From: Pseudomonadota bacterium
Lineage (GTDB): Bacteria; Pseudomonadota; Gammaproteobacteria; Steroidobacterales; GCA-2729495
Length of the DNA stretch: 64,000 nucleotides
NCBI GenBank assembly: GCA_963205295.1
Contig: CAUJIY010000096.1
Location: 1-64,000 of the forward strand
Direction of reading: 5' to 3'
Position numbers and translations under genes: made by a program. Under the pieces are notes generated by a model. It did no database searches. It was not told the origin of the DNA and was given only the letters and a program-made list of their open reading frames with translations. Of the stretch, positions 11,519 through 22,432 are shown one piece after another (position 1 is the first letter of the stretch; each line of letters starts with the position of its first letter).

Positions 11519-12479
11519 GCACCGGCCCTCCTGCCCCGCCAGCGCAGCTGGTCTCGAGGATGCGCCACACGAGCTCGTCGAAGCCGATGCCCGCTGCTGC
11601 GGCAGCCATCGGCACCAGGCTGTGGCTGGTCATGCCCGGGATCGTGTTGATCTCGAGCACGCGCGGCACGCCGTCGGCTCCGGCCATGATGTCGACGCGA
11701 CCCCAGCCGCCCGCGCCGACGGCGGCGAACGCCGCGCTCGCGACCTCGGCAAAACGCTGCTCGTCCCCGGCCGACAGGCCGCAGGGACAGAGGTAGCGCG
11801 TGTCGTCGCTGAAGTACTTGGCCTGGTAGTCGTAGAAGATCGCGCGCGCCTCGATGCGGATCAGCGGCAGCACGCGCTCGCGGAGAATCGCCGCCGTGTA
11901 CTCCGCACCGGCGATCCACTGTTCGGCGAACACCTCGCTGCCGAAGCGCGCCGCCGCTGCGTAGGCGTGTGCCAGATCCTCGGCGCGCTGCACCTTCGTC
12001 ATGCCGATGCTCGAGCCCTCGCTGGCCGGCTTGACGATGAGCGGCAGGCCGAGTTCGCCGAGCGCCGCAGCGAAATCACGCTCACCGCGCAGCACCCGGA
12101 ACACGGGGGTCGGCACGCCGACCGCGGTGAGCAGCCGCTTGGTGCGCAGCTTGTCCATGGCGATGGCCGAGCCGAGCACCCCGCTGCCGGTGTACGGCAG
12201 GCCAAGGCAGCTGAGCAGCCCCTGCATCGTGCCGTCCTCGCCGCCGCGTCCGTGCAGGGCGATCCAGGCGCGGTCGAAGCCACCGCGCAACAGGGCACCC
12301 GGGAAGTCGCTGGCGGGGTCGACGCGGTAGGCATCGACACCCTTGCGCAGCAGGGCCTGGTGCACGGCCTCGCCCGTCAGCAGCGAGATCTCGCGCTCCG
12401 AAGAGGTCCCGCCGAGCAGCACGGCGACCTTGCCGAAGCGGGCCGGATCAGTCACCGGTTCCATGGTTGGCGCGTTCAT
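11508..12479 (-). CDS. ddlB: D-alanine--D-alanine ligase
   Basis: ATP-grasp ligase making the D-Ala-D-Ala dipeptide of peptidoglycan. 323 residues. Visible motifs are VLLGGTSSEREISL at the N-terminus, the HGRGGEDGTMQG loop, IVKPASEGSSIG (ATP-grasp lysine and glycine loop) and the C-terminal VLEINTIPGMTSHS metal and substrate region. It overlaps murB upstream by 4 bp and ftsQ downstream by 11 bp. Position between murB and ftsQ identifies it as the dcw copy. Confidence 0.96.
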   Translation of the reverse strand: MNAPTMEPVTDPARFGKVAVLLGGTSSEREISLLTGEAVHQALLRKGVDAYRVDPASDFPGALLRGGFDRAWIALHGRGGEDGTMQGLLSCLGLPYTGSGVLGSAIAMDKLRTKRLLTAVGVPTPVFRVLRGERDFAAALGELGLPLIVKPASEGSSIGMTKVQRAEDLAHAYAAAARFGSEVFAEQWIAGAEYTAAILRERVLPLIRIEARAIFYDYQAKYFSDDTRYLCPCGLSAGDEQRFAEVASAAFAAVGAGGWGRVDIMAGADGVPRVLEINTIPGMTSHSLVPMAAAAAGIGFDELVWRILETSCAGGAGGPVHVP

Positions 12480-13384
12480 GGGGCTGTCTCCACCGTCGCA
12501 CCAAGCACGTGCACTTCAGGCACCAGGCGTACGCCGTGGACCGCAGCGACGGTGGCCTGCACGTGGGCGATCAGTGCTTCGATGTCGGCGGCCGTGGCAC
12601 CGCCCGTGTTGATGATGAAGTTGGCGTGCTTCTCCGCGACCTGCGCGCCGCCGATGCGGTGACCCTTGAGGCCGGCCGTCTCGATCAGCCGGCCGGCAAA
12701 GTCGCCTGGCGGGTTGCGGAACACCGAGCCGCAGCTCGGCCGGCCGAGCGGCTGCTTTTCCTGGCGCTGCTGGATCACGTGGCGCACGCCGTCCATGCTG
12801 GTCGGGCGCGCCGGATCGAAACGCAGGCGCGCGGCGAGGAACCACTCCCCCGCCGGTCCGCGCACCTCGCGATAGGCGACGTGGAAGTCGGCGGGCGGGC
12901 GACGCCGCACCACGCCGGCGCGGTCGACGGTCTCGACCGTCTCGACGCACTGCCAGGTCTCGCCACCGAAGGCGCCCGCATTCATCGCCAGCGCGCCACC
13001 CACGGTGCCGGGAATGCCGGCGAAGAACTCCGCCGGGCCGACGCGCCAGCGGGCGCAGTGGCGTGCCAGCACGGTGCAGGGCACGCCGGCCTCGGCCTCG
13101 ACCAGCCCGTCACCGAGATAGCGCAGGTGTTCGAGGCAGCCGGCGGTGGCGACCACGACACCACGCACGCCGCCATCGCGCACCAGCAGGTTGCTGCCGA
13201 GCCCGACCCAGCTGACCGGGGTGCCGGGCGGCTGGCGCTGCAGGAACTGCACCAGCTCGTCGCGCGAGCGCGGCTTGAAGTACACATCCGCCGGACCGCC
13301 GACGCGCCAGGACGTGTGCCGCGCCATCGGTTCCCCGTAGCGCACGCGTGCCTTTTCCGGTGCTGCCATTGCCGCTGCCCTCAC
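12476..13384 (-). CDS. murB: UDP-N-acetylenolpyruvoylglucosamine reductase MurB
   Basis: FAD/NADPH enzyme that reduces UDP-GlcNAc-enolpyruvate to UDP-MurNAc. About 302 residues. Motifs are [11 protein letters not shown] (FAD-binding start), [12 protein letters not shown], a catalytic Ser in SCGSVFRNP and the C-terminal Glu in PEVHVLG. The absence of the long insertion of E. coli-type MurB makes it the shorter type II form. The GTG start at 13384 overlaps the murC stop as GTGA; an internal ATG at 13369 is also possible. Confidence 0.95.
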   Translation of the reverse strand: MRAAAMAAPEKARVRYGEPMARHTSWRVGGPADVYFKPRSRDELVQFLQRQPPGTPVSWVGLGSNLLVRDGGVRGVVVATAGCLEHLRYLGDGLVEAEAGVPCTVLARHCARWRVGPAEFFAGIPGTVGGALAMNAGAFGGETWQCVETVETVDRAGVVRRRPPADFHVAYREVRGPAGEWFLAARLRFDPARPTSMDGVRHVIQQRQEKQPLGRPSCGSVFRNPPGDFAGRLIETAGLKGHRIGGAQVAEKHANFIINTGGATAADIEALIAHVQATVAAVHGVRLVPEVHVLGATVETAP

Positions 13385-14802
13385 GTGCGCCTCAGGCCGG
13401 CGCGGCGTGCGAGCGCCGCCGGCAGTTTCTGGGCCGCTGTACCGATGTCACCGGCGCCGAGCGTGAGCACCACGTCCCCGTCCTGGAGCACGCCGGCCAG
13501 CAGGCGCGGCAGGCGGTCGAGCTTCGGCACGAATACCGGTTCGACCAGGCCACGGCTGCGCACCGCACGGCAGATCGCACGCCCGTCCGCGCCGGCGATC
13601 GGGTCCTCGCCGGCGGCATAGACCTCGGCGACGAGCAGTTTGTCGGCTGCAGACAGGACGTCCGCGAAATCGTCGAGCAGGTCGCGGGTGCGCGTGAAGC
13701 GGTGCGGCTGGAACGCCACGACCAGGCGGCGGCCCGGCCAGGCGTCGCGCGCCGCACGCATGGTGGCGGCGACCTCCGTCGGGTGATGGCCGTAGTCGTC
13801 CACCAGCAGCACTTCGCCCCCGCCGATATCGACCTTGCCGAGCACCTGCAGGCGCCGGTCGATGCCCTGGAACTCGGCGAGGGCGCGCACGAGCGCGGCG
13901 TCGTCGATCTCCAGCTCGTGGGCGAGCGCGATCGCAGCGAGCGCGTTCAACACGTTGTGGTGACCGGGCAGGTTGAGCGTCACCGCGAGCGGCTGCGGAC
14001 GTCCCGGGCGCGTGACCTGGAAGTGCGTGCGCAGCGCGTCGGCGCGGATCGCGCTGGCGCGCACGTCGACGCCTTCCCCGCAGCCGTAGGTGATCGTCGG
14101 CCGCTGCACGTCCCCGGCGATGGCCGCCACGCCGGGGTCGTCGAGGCACAGCACCGCCAGGCCGTAGAACGGCAGGTTGTGCAGAAACTCGACGAAGGTC
14201 TGGCGCAGGCGCCCGAGATCGCCGCCGTAGGTGCCGAGGTGGTCGCTGTCGATGTTGGTGACCACGGCGATCATGGGCTGAAGGTGCATGAACGAGGCGT
14301 CGCTCTCGTCAGCCTCGGCCACCAGATAGCTGCCGGCACCGAGCCGGCCGTTGGTGTCGGCGCTCTTCAGCCGCCCCCCGATCACGAAGGTGGGATCCTC
14401 GCCGGCCTCGGCGAGCACGCTCGCCACGAGGCTCGTGGTCGTGGTCTTGCCGTGGCTGCCCGACACCGCGATGGCGTAGCGGAAGCGCATCAGCTCGGCG
14501 AGCATCTCGGCACGGCGTACGATCGGCTTGCGCTCGGCGCGCGCGACGATGATCTCGGGGTTGGTCGGATCGATCGCGGTGGATACGACGACGACGTCAG
14601 CCGCACCGACGTTCTCGGCGCGATGGCCGATGAACACCCGGGCGCCGAGGCGTGCGAGGCGCGCCGTCATCGCCGATTCCCTGAGATCCGAGCCCTGCAC
14701 TTCGTAGCCGAGGTTGAGCAGCACCTCGGCGATGCCGCCCATGCCGACCCCGCCGATGCCGACCAGGTGGATGCGGTGGATACGGCGCATGCGGTCCTTC
14801 AT
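13381..14802 (-). CDS. murC: UDP-N-acetylmuramate--L-alanine ligase MurC
   Basis: Mur ligase adding L-Ala to UDP-MurNAc. About 473 residues from the ATG at 14802. It has the Rossmann start [17 protein letters not shown], the ATP loop [13 protein letters not shown], the EADESDASF motif, [13 protein letters not shown] and the C-terminal [13 protein letters not shown]. The murC start and murG stop overlap as ATGA. Reading further upstream in frame gives only Arg/Ala-rich sequence antisense or out of frame to murG. Confidence 0.97.
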   Translation of the reverse strand: MKDRMRRIHRIHLVGIGGVGMGGIAEVLLNLGYEVQGSDLRESAMTARLARLGARVFIGHRAENVGAADVVVVSTAIDPTNPEIIVARAERKPIVRRAEMLAELMRFRYAIAVSGSHGKTTTTSLVASVLAEAGEDPTFVIGGRLKSADTNGRLGAGSYLVAEADESDASFMHLQPMIAVVTNIDSDHLGTYGGDLGRLRQTFVEFLHNLPFYGLAVLCLDDPGVAAIAGDVQRPTITYGCGEGVDVRASAIRADALRTHFQVTRPGRPQPLAVTLNLPGHHNVLNALAAIALAHELEIDDAALVRALAEFQGIDRRLQVLGKVDIGGGEVLLVDDYGHHPTEVAATMRAARDAWPGRRLVVAFQPHRFTRTRDLLDDFADVLSAADKLLVAEVYAAGEDPIAGADGRAICRAVRSRGLVEPVFVPKLDRLPRLLAGVLQDGDVVLTLGAGDIGTAAQKLPAALARRAGLRRT

Positions 14803-15878
14803 GCGGCCTCCCCCAGTCGGCGGCAGAGCGCGGCGATCTCCTCGGTCGCCTGCGGCCGGGCCAGCGCGCGGGCGTGCTCGCAGCGCGCCAGCACGACGCC
14901 GCGATCGATCGCGGTGAGTTCCGCGGCAAGCTGTCTGGCGGTGAGCGTCGCCTGCGGCAGCAGCACGCCGGCTCCGGCAGCGACGAAGTGCGCGGCGTTG
15001 CGGGTCTGGTGATCGTCGACAGCGCCCGGGAACGGTACGAGCAGCGCGCCAAGCCCGGCGGCGGCGAGCTCGGCGATGGTGAGCGCTCCGGCGCGGCAGA
15101 TCACCACGTCGGCCCAGCCGTAGGCGCTCGCCATGTCGGTGATGAAAGGCTCGATGCGCGCGCGGATGCCCGCTGCCGCATAGGCCTCGCGCGCCACGGC
15201 GAGCGTCGCCTCGCCGGCCTGGTGCCAGACTTCCGGCCGGCTCGCCGGCGCGAGCAGTGCCAGTGCCTGCGGCACGGTCTCGTTCAGCGCACGCGCGCCC
15301 TGGCTGCCGCCGAGCACCAGCACGTGCAGCGGTCCTTCGCGCCCCGCCAGGCGCTGCGCCGGCGCCGGCAATGCAGCGATGTCCGCGCGCACCGGGTTGC
15401 CGGTGAAGCGCGCGGCGCATCGGCCGGAAAAACTGCCCGGGAAGGCTTCCAGCACTTCCCGGGCAAGTCCAGCCAGAAGACGGTTGGTCAGCCCCGCAAC
15501 AGCGTTCTGCTCGTGGATCACCAGCGGCCGGCCGGTGAGCCAGGCCGCCAGGCCGCCGGGACCGGAGGCGAAGCCGCCCATGCCGAGCACGACCTTCGGG
15601 CGGCGCCGGCGCAGCACCACGAGGGCATCGGCAAGCGCCACCGCCAGGCGCGCGGGCGCCAGCAGCCAGGCCAGCAGGCCCTTGCGACGCAGGCCGGCCA
15701 CACGGATGGTTTCCAGTTCGAAGCCTTCGGCGGGTACGACCCGCGCCTCGAGGCCCGTGCGCGTACCGAGCCACACGACGCACTCCTCGCGCGCGCGCAG
15801 CGCACGCGCGACCGCGAGTGCCGGGAACACATGCCCGCCGGTGCCACCCGCCATGATCAGGACCGGGGCGCGGCTCAC
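14799..15878 (-). CDS. murG: UDP-GlcNAc:lipid I N-acetylglucosaminyltransferase MurG
   Basis: GT28 glycosyltransferase that converts lipid I to lipid II on the cytoplasmic face of the inner membrane. About 359 residues. It has the [14 protein letters not shown] loop at the N-terminus, [12 protein letters not shown], the [12 protein letters not shown] donor loop, the [12 protein letters not shown] site and [17 protein letters not shown] at 15878 is chosen because it couples to the ftsW stop as GTGA and gives the family-typical N-terminus [14 protein letters not shown]. Confidence 0.97.
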   Translation of the reverse strand: MSRAPVLIMAGGTGGHVFPALAVARALRAREECVVWLGTRTGLEARVVPAEGFELETIRVAGLRRKGLLAWLLAPARLAVALADALVVLRRRRPKVVLGMGGFASGPGGLAAWLTGRPLVIHEQNAVAGLTNRLLAGLAREVLEAFPGSFSGRCAARFTGNPVRADIAALPAPAQRLAGREGPLHVLVLGGSQGARALNETVPQALALLAPASRPEVWHQAGEATLAVAREAYAAAGIRARIEPFITDMASAYGWADVVICRAGALTIAELAAAGLGALLVPFPGAVDDHQTRNAAHFVAAGAGVLLPQATLTARQLAAELTAIDRGVVLARCEHARALARPQATEEIAALCRRLGEAA

Positions 15879-17071
15879 GACGGGCTCCTCGCTGCGGCAG
15901 GCGTGCGGCGGCGCGCCTGCCCGCCGCCCTGGCGGTTCTCGGCGTCGATGCGCATGAGCAGGCCGAAGCCGAACAGCGTCACCAGCATGCTGCTGCGCCC
16001 GTAGCTGACGAGCGGCAGCGTCAGGCCCTTGGTCGGCAGGATGCCCATGTTCACACCGAGGTTGATGAACACCTGCGCCGCCTGCCACACGGCGAAGCCG
16101 AAGGCGACGCAGGCGGCGAACCAGCGCTGACGCTCGCCGGCTGCACGCGCGATGAGCAGCGCCCGCCATGCCACCACGCCGTAGAGCGCAATCAGCACGA
16201 TGCTGCCGACCAGGCCGAACTCCTCGGCAATCACCGCGAACACGAAGTCGGTGTGTGCCTCGGGCAGGTAGAACAGTTTCTGCACGCTGCCACCGAGGCC
16301 AAGCCCGAACCACTCGCCAGTGCCGATGGCGATCAGCGAGTTGGTGAGCTGGAAGCCGGTGTCGAACGGATCGGTCCAGGGATCGAGGAACGAGGTCAGC
16401 CGCACCACGCGATACGGTGCCGCGACCGCCGCCAGGGCGCCGAGGATGCCCACACCCGCAGCGCACAAGCAGAAGTCGCGCAGACGCGCCCCGGCGATGA
16501 ACAGCACCGCCAGGGTGATCGTCATCAGCATCAGCGCGGCGCCGAAGTCCGGCTGCAGCAGCAGCAGGCCACAGGCGACCACGCTCACGGCGAGCGGGCG
16601 GGCGAAGCCGGTGAACGAGGCGCGCAGCTCCGTGTTGCGCCGCACCGCGTAGCCGGCGAGATAGAGCAGCAGCAGCAGCCGCACCGGCTCGGACACCTGG
16701 ATCAGGTTCACGCCGGCCACGCTCAGCCAGCGGGTGCTGCCGTTGACGGTGCGACCGAGGCCGGGCACCAGCACCGCCAGCAGCAGCGCGAACGCGAGCA
16801 GGGCCAGCGCCAGGCCGGCCCGCTCCCACACCGCAGTCGGGATGCGCAGCGCGCACCACGCGCCGGCGAGCCCGATGGCGACAGCGCCGAGCTGGCGCCA
16901 GAAGAAGTACAGCGGCCCGCCGTAGTCGCGCTCGGCGAGCGACATGGAGGCCGAGGCCACCATCACCAGGCCGATGCCGAGCAGGGCCGCGACGGCGAGC
17001 ACGAGCACGCCGTCGAAGTCGGCTTCGCCGACCACGTCCCAGGGCCGCAATGTCCCCGTGCCCGCGCTCAT
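15875..17071 (-). CDS. ftsW: Septal peptidoglycan polymerase FtsW (SEDS)
   Basis: Polytopic SEDS glycosyltransferase that polymerises lipid II at the septum together with FtsI. 398 residues with about ten hydrophobic segments. The catalytic-loop motif [19 protein letters not shown] lies near residue 230-250, followed by [20 protein letters not shown] and the terminal [15 protein letters not shown]. Position between murD and murG marks it as FtsW rather than RodA. Its start overlaps the murD stop by 4 bp. Confidence 0.96.
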   Translation of the reverse strand: MSAGTGTLRPWDVVGEADFDGVLVLAVAALLGIGLVMVASASMSLAERDYGGPLYFFWRQLGAVAIGLAGAWCALRIPTAVWERAGLALALLAFALLLAVLVPGLGRTVNGSTRWLSVAGVNLIQVSEPVRLLLLLYLAGYAVRRNTELRASFTGFARPLAVSVVACGLLLLQPDFGAALMLMTITLAVLFIAGARLRDFCLCAAGVGILGALAAVAAPYRVVRLTSFLDPWTDPFDTGFQLTNSLIAIGTGEWFGLGLGGSVQKLFYLPEAHTDFVFAVIAEEFGLVGSIVLIALYGVVAWRALLIARAAGERQRWFAACVAFGFAVWQAAQVFINLGVNMGILPTKGLTLPLVSYGRSSMLVTLFGFGLLMRIDAENRQGGGQARRRTPAAARSPS

Positions 17072-18432
17072 GGTGACTCTCCGCGCACGGCTGCGGCGAA
17101 GACCTCACCGCGGTGAGCATAGCTGCGAAACATGTCGAGGCTGCTGCAGGCCGGGGCGAGCAGCACCGTGCCGCCGGCGGGCGCGGTGCGGCGTGCCAGC
17201 GCCACTGCCTGCGGCAGGCCCTCGGCGAGCTGCACGGTGCAGGTGGCGGCGAGCGCCTGCGCAACCTGCCCGCGATCGCGGCCGATGAGAATCGCCGTGG
17301 CCCCGCGCCCGCGCAGCGCCGCGGCGAGCGGCGCGAAGTCCTGGCCCTTGGCGTCACCACCGGCGATCAGCACCAGCGGTCCGCCGACGCTGCGGATGCT
17401 GGTGACGGCTGCAGCCACGTTGGTGGCCTTCGAATCGTCGATCCAGGTGATGCCGTCGCGATGTGCCACGACCTGGCAGCGGTGGGGCAGCCCGCGGAAG
17501 TCACGCAGCGCGCGCGTGCACGCGGCGAGGTCCGCACCAGCCACGTCGGCCAGCGCCAGTGCGGCGAGCGCATTCGACACGTTGTGCCGGCCGGTCGCGC
17601 CGAGTTCGCGCACCGGCAGGAGGATCTCCCGGCCGCGCGCCAGCGACTCGCCGCCCGGTCCGACGACGAGCCCGAAGTCGCCGTCGCGCGGCGTGCCGAG
17701 GCCGAAGCCGACCACCGGTGTGCCCCGCGGCACGAGTGCACCGACGGCCGGCTCGTCGCGGTTGACCACGGCCACGGTACAGGCCGCGTAGATCCGCGCC
17801 TTGGCGGCGGTGTACACGGCCATGGTGCCATGCTTATCGAGGTGGTCGGGGGCGACGTTAAGCACGACCGCAGCCGCGAGCGGCAGCGGTGCGCTGCGCT
17901 CGAGCTGGAAGCTCGACAATTCGAGCACGTAGGCGCGCGCAGCCGGATCAAGCAGGTCGAGCGCCGGCGTGCCGAGGTTGCCGCCGACACCGACCTGCCA
18001 GCCGGCCGCCTGCAGCATCGCGCCGGCCAGCGTGGTCACGGTGCTCTTGCCGTTCGAACCGGTGACACCGAACATCGGCGCGCGGCAGGCGCGTGCAAAC
18101 AGGTCAAGGTCGCTCAGCACGGGCAGGCCGCGCCGGCGCGCATCGGCAAGCACCGGCAGGTCGAGGTCGGCACCCGGCGACACCACGAGTTCCGTGACGC
18201 CGTCCGGCACGGTCGTGGGCAATGCGCCAGGCAGCAGTCCGGCGCCCGGCATCGCGGTGCGGATCGCGGCGAGCTCCGGCGGCGCGGTGCGGGTATCGGC
18301 GAACCAGGCGCTGCGGCCGGCCGCCGCCAGGAAGCGGGCGAGCGACGCACCGGTCGCTCCCATGCCGAGCACCAGCACGGTGCGCACTGCCCCGGCCTGC
18401 TCGTGTCCGACGTTGCGGTTCGCGGCGATCAT
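17068..18432 (-). CDS. murD: UDP-N-acetylmuramoylalanine--D-glutamate ligase MurD
   Basis: Adds D-glutamate to UDP-MurNAc-L-Ala in the cytoplasm. 454 residues. Motifs are [17 protein letters not shown] at the N-terminus, [16 protein letters not shown] (ATP loop), [31 protein letters not shown] and the C-terminal [20 protein letters not shown]. The start overlaps the mraY stop by 4 bp and the stop overlaps ftsW by 4 bp, so its translation is probably coupled to both neighbours. Confidence 0.97.
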   Translation of the reverse strand: MIAANRNVGHEQAGAVRTVLVLGMGATGASLARFLAAAGRSAWFADTRTAPPELAAIRTAMPGAGLLPGALPTTVPDGVTELVVSPGADLDLPVLADARRRGLPVLSDLDLFARACRAPMFGVTGSNGKSTVTTLAGAMLQAAGWQVGVGGNLGTPALDLLDPAARAYVLELSSFQLERSAPLPLAAAVVLNVAPDHLDKHGTMAVYTAAKARIYAACTVAVVNRDEPAVGALVPRGTPVVGFGLGTPRDGDFGLVVGPGGESLARGREILLPVRELGATGRHNVSNALAALALADVAGADLAACTRALRDFRGLPHRCQVVAHRDGITWIDDSKATNVAAAVTSIRSVGGPLVLIAGGDAKGQDFAPLAAALRGRGATAILIGRDRGQVAQALAATCTVQLAEGLPQAVALARRTAPAGGTVLLAPACSSLDMFRSYAHRGEVFAAAVRGESP

Positions 18433-19511
18433 CGGATCTTCAGGCTCGACAGCCCGACCAGGACCAGGATCACGGTGATGATCCAGAATCGCACAATGAC
18501 CTTCGGCTCGGCCCAGCCCTTCAGCTCAAAGTGGTGGTGCAGCGGCGCCATGCGGAACACGCGCTTGCCGGTGAGACGGAAGGACGCGACCTGGATCATC
18601 ACCGAGACGGTCTCGGCGACGAAGATGCCGCCCATGATCACCAGCACCAGCTCCTGGCGCACCACCACGGCCACCGTGCCGAGCGCCCCGCCGAGCGCGA
18701 GCGCACCCACATCGCCCATGAACACCTGCGCGGGATAGCTGTTGAACCACAGGAAGCCGAGCCCGGCGCCCGCCAGCGCCGCACAGAACACCAGCATCTC
18801 CCCGGCACCATCGACGTAGGGAATGCCGAGGTAGCGGGCGAAGATAACGTTGCCGGCCGCGTAGGCGAAGACCCCGAGAGCACCACCGACGAGCACCGCA
18901 GGCATGGTCGCCAGCCCGTCGAGGCCGTCGGTCAGGTTCACGGCATTGCTGGTGCCGATGATCACCAGCATCGTGAACGCCACGTAGAAGCCGCCGAGCG
19001 GGATCAGCGCGCTCTTGAGGTAGGGCACCAGCAGCGCGGTCTCCTGCGGCCGGTCGGCGAGCGCGTAGAGCACGCCGGCGGCGGCGAGTGCGATCAGCGC
19101 CTGCCACAGGATCTTGGCGCGCGCCGACAACCCTTTCGGGTTGCGCCGCGTCAGTTTGCGGTAGTCGTCGATGAAACCGATCGTGCCGTAGCCGAAGGTG
19201 ACGCCGAGCACGACCCACAGGTAGGCACTGCGCGGGTTGCCCCAGAGCAGCGCACCCGCGCCGATGGCGAGCAGGATCAGGGTGCCGCCCATGGTCGGCG
19301 TGCCCGCCTTGGTCAGGTGCGTGCCCGGGCCGTCGTTGCGCACGGTCTGGCCGATCTTGCGCCGGGTCAGCCAGGCGATGAGCGCCGGCCCACAGACGAG
19401 CGAGATCACCAGCGCCGTGAGTGCAGCCATGATGGCGCGCATGGTGAGGTAGGTGAACAGGTGGAAGCCCGACACGAAGCGCGTGAGGTATTCCGCAGCG
19501 AGGTACAGCAC
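18429..19511 (-). CDS. mraY: Phospho-N-acetylmuramoyl-pentapeptide transferase MraY
   Basis: Integral membrane transferase that links UDP-MurNAc-pentapeptide to undecaprenyl phosphate to give lipid I. 360 residues, about ten membrane segments. Conserved sites are [11 protein letters not shown], the aspartate pair in [23 protein letters not shown] and the histidine-rich [16 protein letters not shown] start. It follows murF by only 3 bp and overlaps murD by 4 bp. Confidence 0.97.
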   Translation of the reverse strand: MLYLAAEYLTRFVSGFHLFTYLTMRAIMAALTALVISLVCGPALIAWLTRRKIGQTVRNDGPGTHLTKAGTPTMGGTLILLAIGAGALLWGNPRSAYLWVVLGVTFGYGTIGFIDDYRKLTRRNPKGLSARAKILWQALIALAAAGVLYALADRPQETALLVPYLKSALIPLGGFYVAFTMLVIIGTSNAVNLTDGLDGLATMPAVLVGGALGVFAYAAGNVIFARYLGIPYVDGAGEMLVFCAALAGAGLGFLWFNSYPAQVFMGDVGALALGGALGTVAVVVRQELVLVIMGGIFVAETVSVMIQVASFRLTGKRVFRMAPLHHHFELKGWAEPKVIVRFWIITVILVLVGLSSLKIR

Positions 19512-19514
19512 GGT

Positions 19515-20945
19515 TCAGCCCCCCGCCCCGGCGGCCAGCGCCTGCACCACGCGCTCCATGCCGGAGGAACGCGAACCCTTGACCAGCACCGTCACCCCGT
19601 CGCGCAGCTCGCCCCGCAGGAGCGAAGCGAGTTCAGGCACGGTGGCGCACCAGCGCGCATCGGCACCGAAACCCGCGGCCGTGTGCCGGCTCTCGCTGCC
19701 GGCGCAGTACAGCCGCTCGATGCCGGCCGCGCGCGCCGCCTCACCCATCTCGCGGTGCATGGCCGCGCCCTGCGGCCCGAGTTCGGCCATGTCGCCGAGT
19801 ACCAGCCAGCGCTCGCCGGGCAGCGCGGCGAGAAAACCGATGGCGGCATGCACCGAGCCGGGATTGGCGTTGTAGCTGTCGTCGTAGAGCTGCGCGTCGC
19901 AGCGCGCCGGCACCCGGCGCAGCCGTCCGGGGACGTTGCGCACCGCGGCCAGCCCGCGCGCCACCGCCTTGAGGCTCGCGCCGGCGGCCACGCTCGCCGC
20001 CGCGGCACCGAGTGCGTTCACCACGTTGTGCACGCCGGCCATGTCGAGCGCAATCGCCGCTTCGGCGCCGCTCGTGTGCAGCGTGAAGCGCAGGCGCGCG
20101 CCGCCGCGCACCGCATCCTGGGTCACCGCGCTGGCGCGCACGTCGGCATCCGGGTGCAGGCCGAAGGACAGGCGCCGCCGCCCGGTGCTGCGCTCCCACC
20201 AGGACTGGAAGAAGGCGTCGTCACGGTTGATGACCGCCGTGCCGCCGGCAGGCAACGCATCGAAAAGTTCGCCCTTGGTGGCGGCCACCTCCTCGACACT
20301 GCCGAATCCCAGCAGGTGCGCCCGCGCCGCGTTGGTGACGATGCCGACGGTCGGTGCGGCGATGCCCGCCAGGTAGGCGATGTCGCCGGGTCGCGCCGCA
20401 CCCATTTCGATCACGGCTGCACGGTGGCCGGCATTGAGCCAGAGCAGGGTGCGCGGCATGCCGATCTCGTTGTTCAGGTTGCCCCAGGTCACCAGGACCG
20501 GGTCGTCACCTGCCACGGTGGCGCTGCCCTCGATGCCGTAACCGCCGGTGACCGTGGTGCTGGTACCGAACTGCTCACGCATGATCGCGGCGACCATCTC
20601 CTTGACCGTCGTCTTGCCATTGGAGCCGGTGATGCCGATCAGCGGAATGGCGAAGCGCGCGCGCCAGGCCCTGGCAAGCGCACCGAGCGCGAGGCGCGTG
20701 TCGGCCACGACCACCTGCGGCAGCGCTGCCGCCTGGCGCGCGGCCACCACGGCGCCGGCGGCACCACGCCGCGCAGCCTCGGCGAGGAAGGCGCCACCAT
20801 CGCTCGTCGCGCCCTGCAGCGCGAAGAACAGCTGGCCCGCGACCAGCTCGCGGGTGTCGGTGGACACCGAATCGAACCCGGCGTCCACCCCGTACAGCGT
20901 GCCGCCGGTCGCCTCCGCCACCATCGCCAGGCTGCCCATGCTCAC
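19515..20945 (-). CDS. murF: UDP-MurNAc-tripeptide--D-alanyl-D-alanine ligase MurF
   Basis: Adds the D-Ala-D-Ala dipeptide to complete the UDP-MurNAc-pentapeptide. 476 residues. It shows FDSVSTDTRELVAGQLFFAL at the N-terminus, the ATP loop GITGSNGKTTVKEMVA, NLNNEIGMPRTLL, YDDSYNANPGSV and LVLGDMAELG near the C-terminal domain. The GTG start overlaps the murE stop as GTGA. Confidence 0.97.
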   Translation of the reverse strand: MSMGSLAMVAEATGGTLYGVDAGFDSVSTDTRELVAGQLFFALQGATSDGGAFLAEAARRGAAGAVVAARQAAALPQVVVADTRLALGALARAWRARFAIPLIGITGSNGKTTVKEMVAAIMREQFGTSTTVTGGYGIEGSATVAGDDPVLVTWGNLNNEIGMPRTLLWLNAGHRAAVIEMGAARPGDIAYLAGIAAPTVGIVTNAARAHLLGFGSVEEVAATKGELFDALPAGGTAVINRDDAFFQSWWERSTGRRRLSFGLHPDADVRASAVTQDAVRGGARLRFTLHTSGAEAAIALDMAGVHNVVNALGAAAASVAAGASLKAVARGLAAVRNVPGRLRRVPARCDAQLYDDSYNANPGSVHAAIGFLAALPGERWLVLGDMAELGPQGAAMHREMGEAARAAGIERLYCAGSESRHTAAGFGADARWCATVPELASLLRGELRDGVTVLVKGSRSSGMERVVQALAAGAGG

Positions 20946-22432
20946 GACCGCTCCGCCAGTGCGCGCCGCGCCACGTCCTGGTCGGAGAACGGCCGCCGCT
21001 CGGTGCCGACTATCTGCACCGCCTCGTGGCCCTTACCCGCGATCAGCACCACGTCGTCGACTGCCGCAGCGCCGATCGCCCGGTGGATCGCTGCCGCCCG
21101 GTCGCGAATCACCTCGACAGCACTCCCGCGACCAGTGCCCTCGAGGATGGCGGCGATGATCGCTTGCGGATCCTCGCGGCGCGGGTTGTCGTCGGTGACG
21201 ACGACCTGGTCGGCCAGCTCGCGGGCGACTGCACCCATCGGGGTGCGCTTGCCCGCATCGCGTTCCCCGCCGCAGCCGAACACGCACCACAGCCGTCCGC
21301 CGGTGTGGCTGCGCAGCGCCTCGAGTACGCGGCGCAGTGCATCGGGCGTGTGGGCGAAATCGACGATGACCCGCGGACCGCCGGCTGCCGTGATCGGTTC
21401 CATGCGCCCGGGTGGTGCTGCAGCGGCAGCGAGCGCCGTCGCGGTCGCTTCCAGCCCGAACCCGGCCGCACGCAGGATCCCGGCCGCGACCACCAGATTC
21501 TCGACGTTGAAGGCGCCCGGCAGCCGCGTCTCGAACGGCACCGCCTGCCCGTCTGCTTCGAGCTGCAGCCGCGCGCCGGCTGGCGTGGCGGCGAGCCGGC
21601 GCAGCTGCAGCCCGGCCGTGGCAACGTCGGCCACCGCCACGGTGATGCAACGCACGGAGCGCGGCAGGCGCGCGGCAAGCTCGCGGCCGAAGGCATCGCC
21701 GACATTGATCACGGCGCTGCCGGGCGTGTGCTCGAGGAACAGGCGCGCCTTGGCCCGCCCGTAGCCGTCGAGGTCGCCGTGGTAGTCGAGATGATCGCGG
21801 CTCAGGTTGGTGAAGGCCGCGATGCGGAACGCGACGCCGTCGACGCGGCCCTGGTCGAGCGCGTGGGAGGACACTTCCATCGCCACGGCCGCAGCACCGC
21901 GGTCGGCGAGTTCGCGCAGGCGGCGGTGCACGGTGATGCAATCGGGCGTGGTCAGGGCATCGGGGGTCACCGCGGTGCCGAGGCCGTAGCCGAGCGTGCC
22001 GAGGTAGCCGGCGCGCCGCCCGAGATGCGCCAGCGCCTGCACCAGCAGCCAGGCGACCGTCGTCTTGCCGTTGGTGCCCGTGATCCCGGTGACCTCGAGC
22101 ACGGTGGAAGGTCGCGCGAAGAATTCGTTTGCCATCGCACCGAGCCGCCGGCCGAGGCTGGGAACCGGCAGGCCGACCACGTCCCGGGGCAGCAGCGGTG
22201 CGGCGATACCGGGGCCCGTTTCCCAGGCGACGGCACGCGGCGCGTGGCGCAGCGCGTCCGGCAGGTGCGCGAGGCCATGGGCACGCGTGCCGGCACAGGC
22301 GAGGAACAGGCCGCCCGGCACCACCGCGCCGCTGTGCGTGGCAAGATCGACGACGTCGACCTCCGGCGGTTCCGGTACCAGGCCAGGCAGCAGGCGGCGC
22401 AGGTCCATGTCGTGGGTCACCGTCGCCGTCAT
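20942..22432 (-). CDS. murE: UDP-MurNAc-L-Ala-D-Glu--meso-diaminopimelate ligase MurE
   Basis: Adds the third stem-peptide residue. 496 residues. The ATP loop GITGTNGKTTVAWLL, MEVSSHALDQGRV and NLSRDHLDYHG are present. The specificity motif DNPR occurs in VTDDNPRREDP, which marks meso-diaminopimelate rather than lysine as substrate, as expected for a Gram-negative cell. The start overlaps the ftsI stop by 4 bp and the stop overlaps murF by 4 bp. Confidence 0.97.
   Translation of the reverse strand: MTATVTHDMDLRRLLPGLVPEPPEVDVVDLATHSGAVVPGGLFLACAGTRAHGLAHLPDALRHAPRAVAWETGPGIAAPLLPRDVVGLPVPSLGRRLGAMANEFFARPSTVLEVTGITGTNGKTTVAWLLVQALAHLGRRAGYLGTLGYGLGTAVTPDALTTPDCITVHRRLRELADRGAAAVAMEVSSHALDQGRVDGVAFRIAAFTNLSRDHLDYHGDLDGYGRAKARLFLEHTPGSAVINVGDAFGRELAARLPRSVRCITVAVADVATAGLQLRRLAATPAGARLQLEADGQAVPFETRLPGAFNVENLVVAAGILRAAGFGLEATATALAAAAAPPGRMEPITAAGGPRVIVDFAHTPDALRRVLEALRSHTGGRLWCVFGCGGERDAGKRTPMGAVARELADQVVVTDDNPRREDPQAIIAAILEGTGRGSAVEVIRDRAAAIHRAIGAAAVDDVVLIAGKGHEAVQIVGTERRPFSDQDVARRALAERS

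Noticed and set aside
18222-21764. Plus-strand open frame of about 1180 codons
   Set aside because: Antisense to mraY, murF and part of murE; rich in Arg/His/Gly with no fold or motif. Other long plus-strand frames at 10860-12662 and 22129-24375 were discarded for the same reason.
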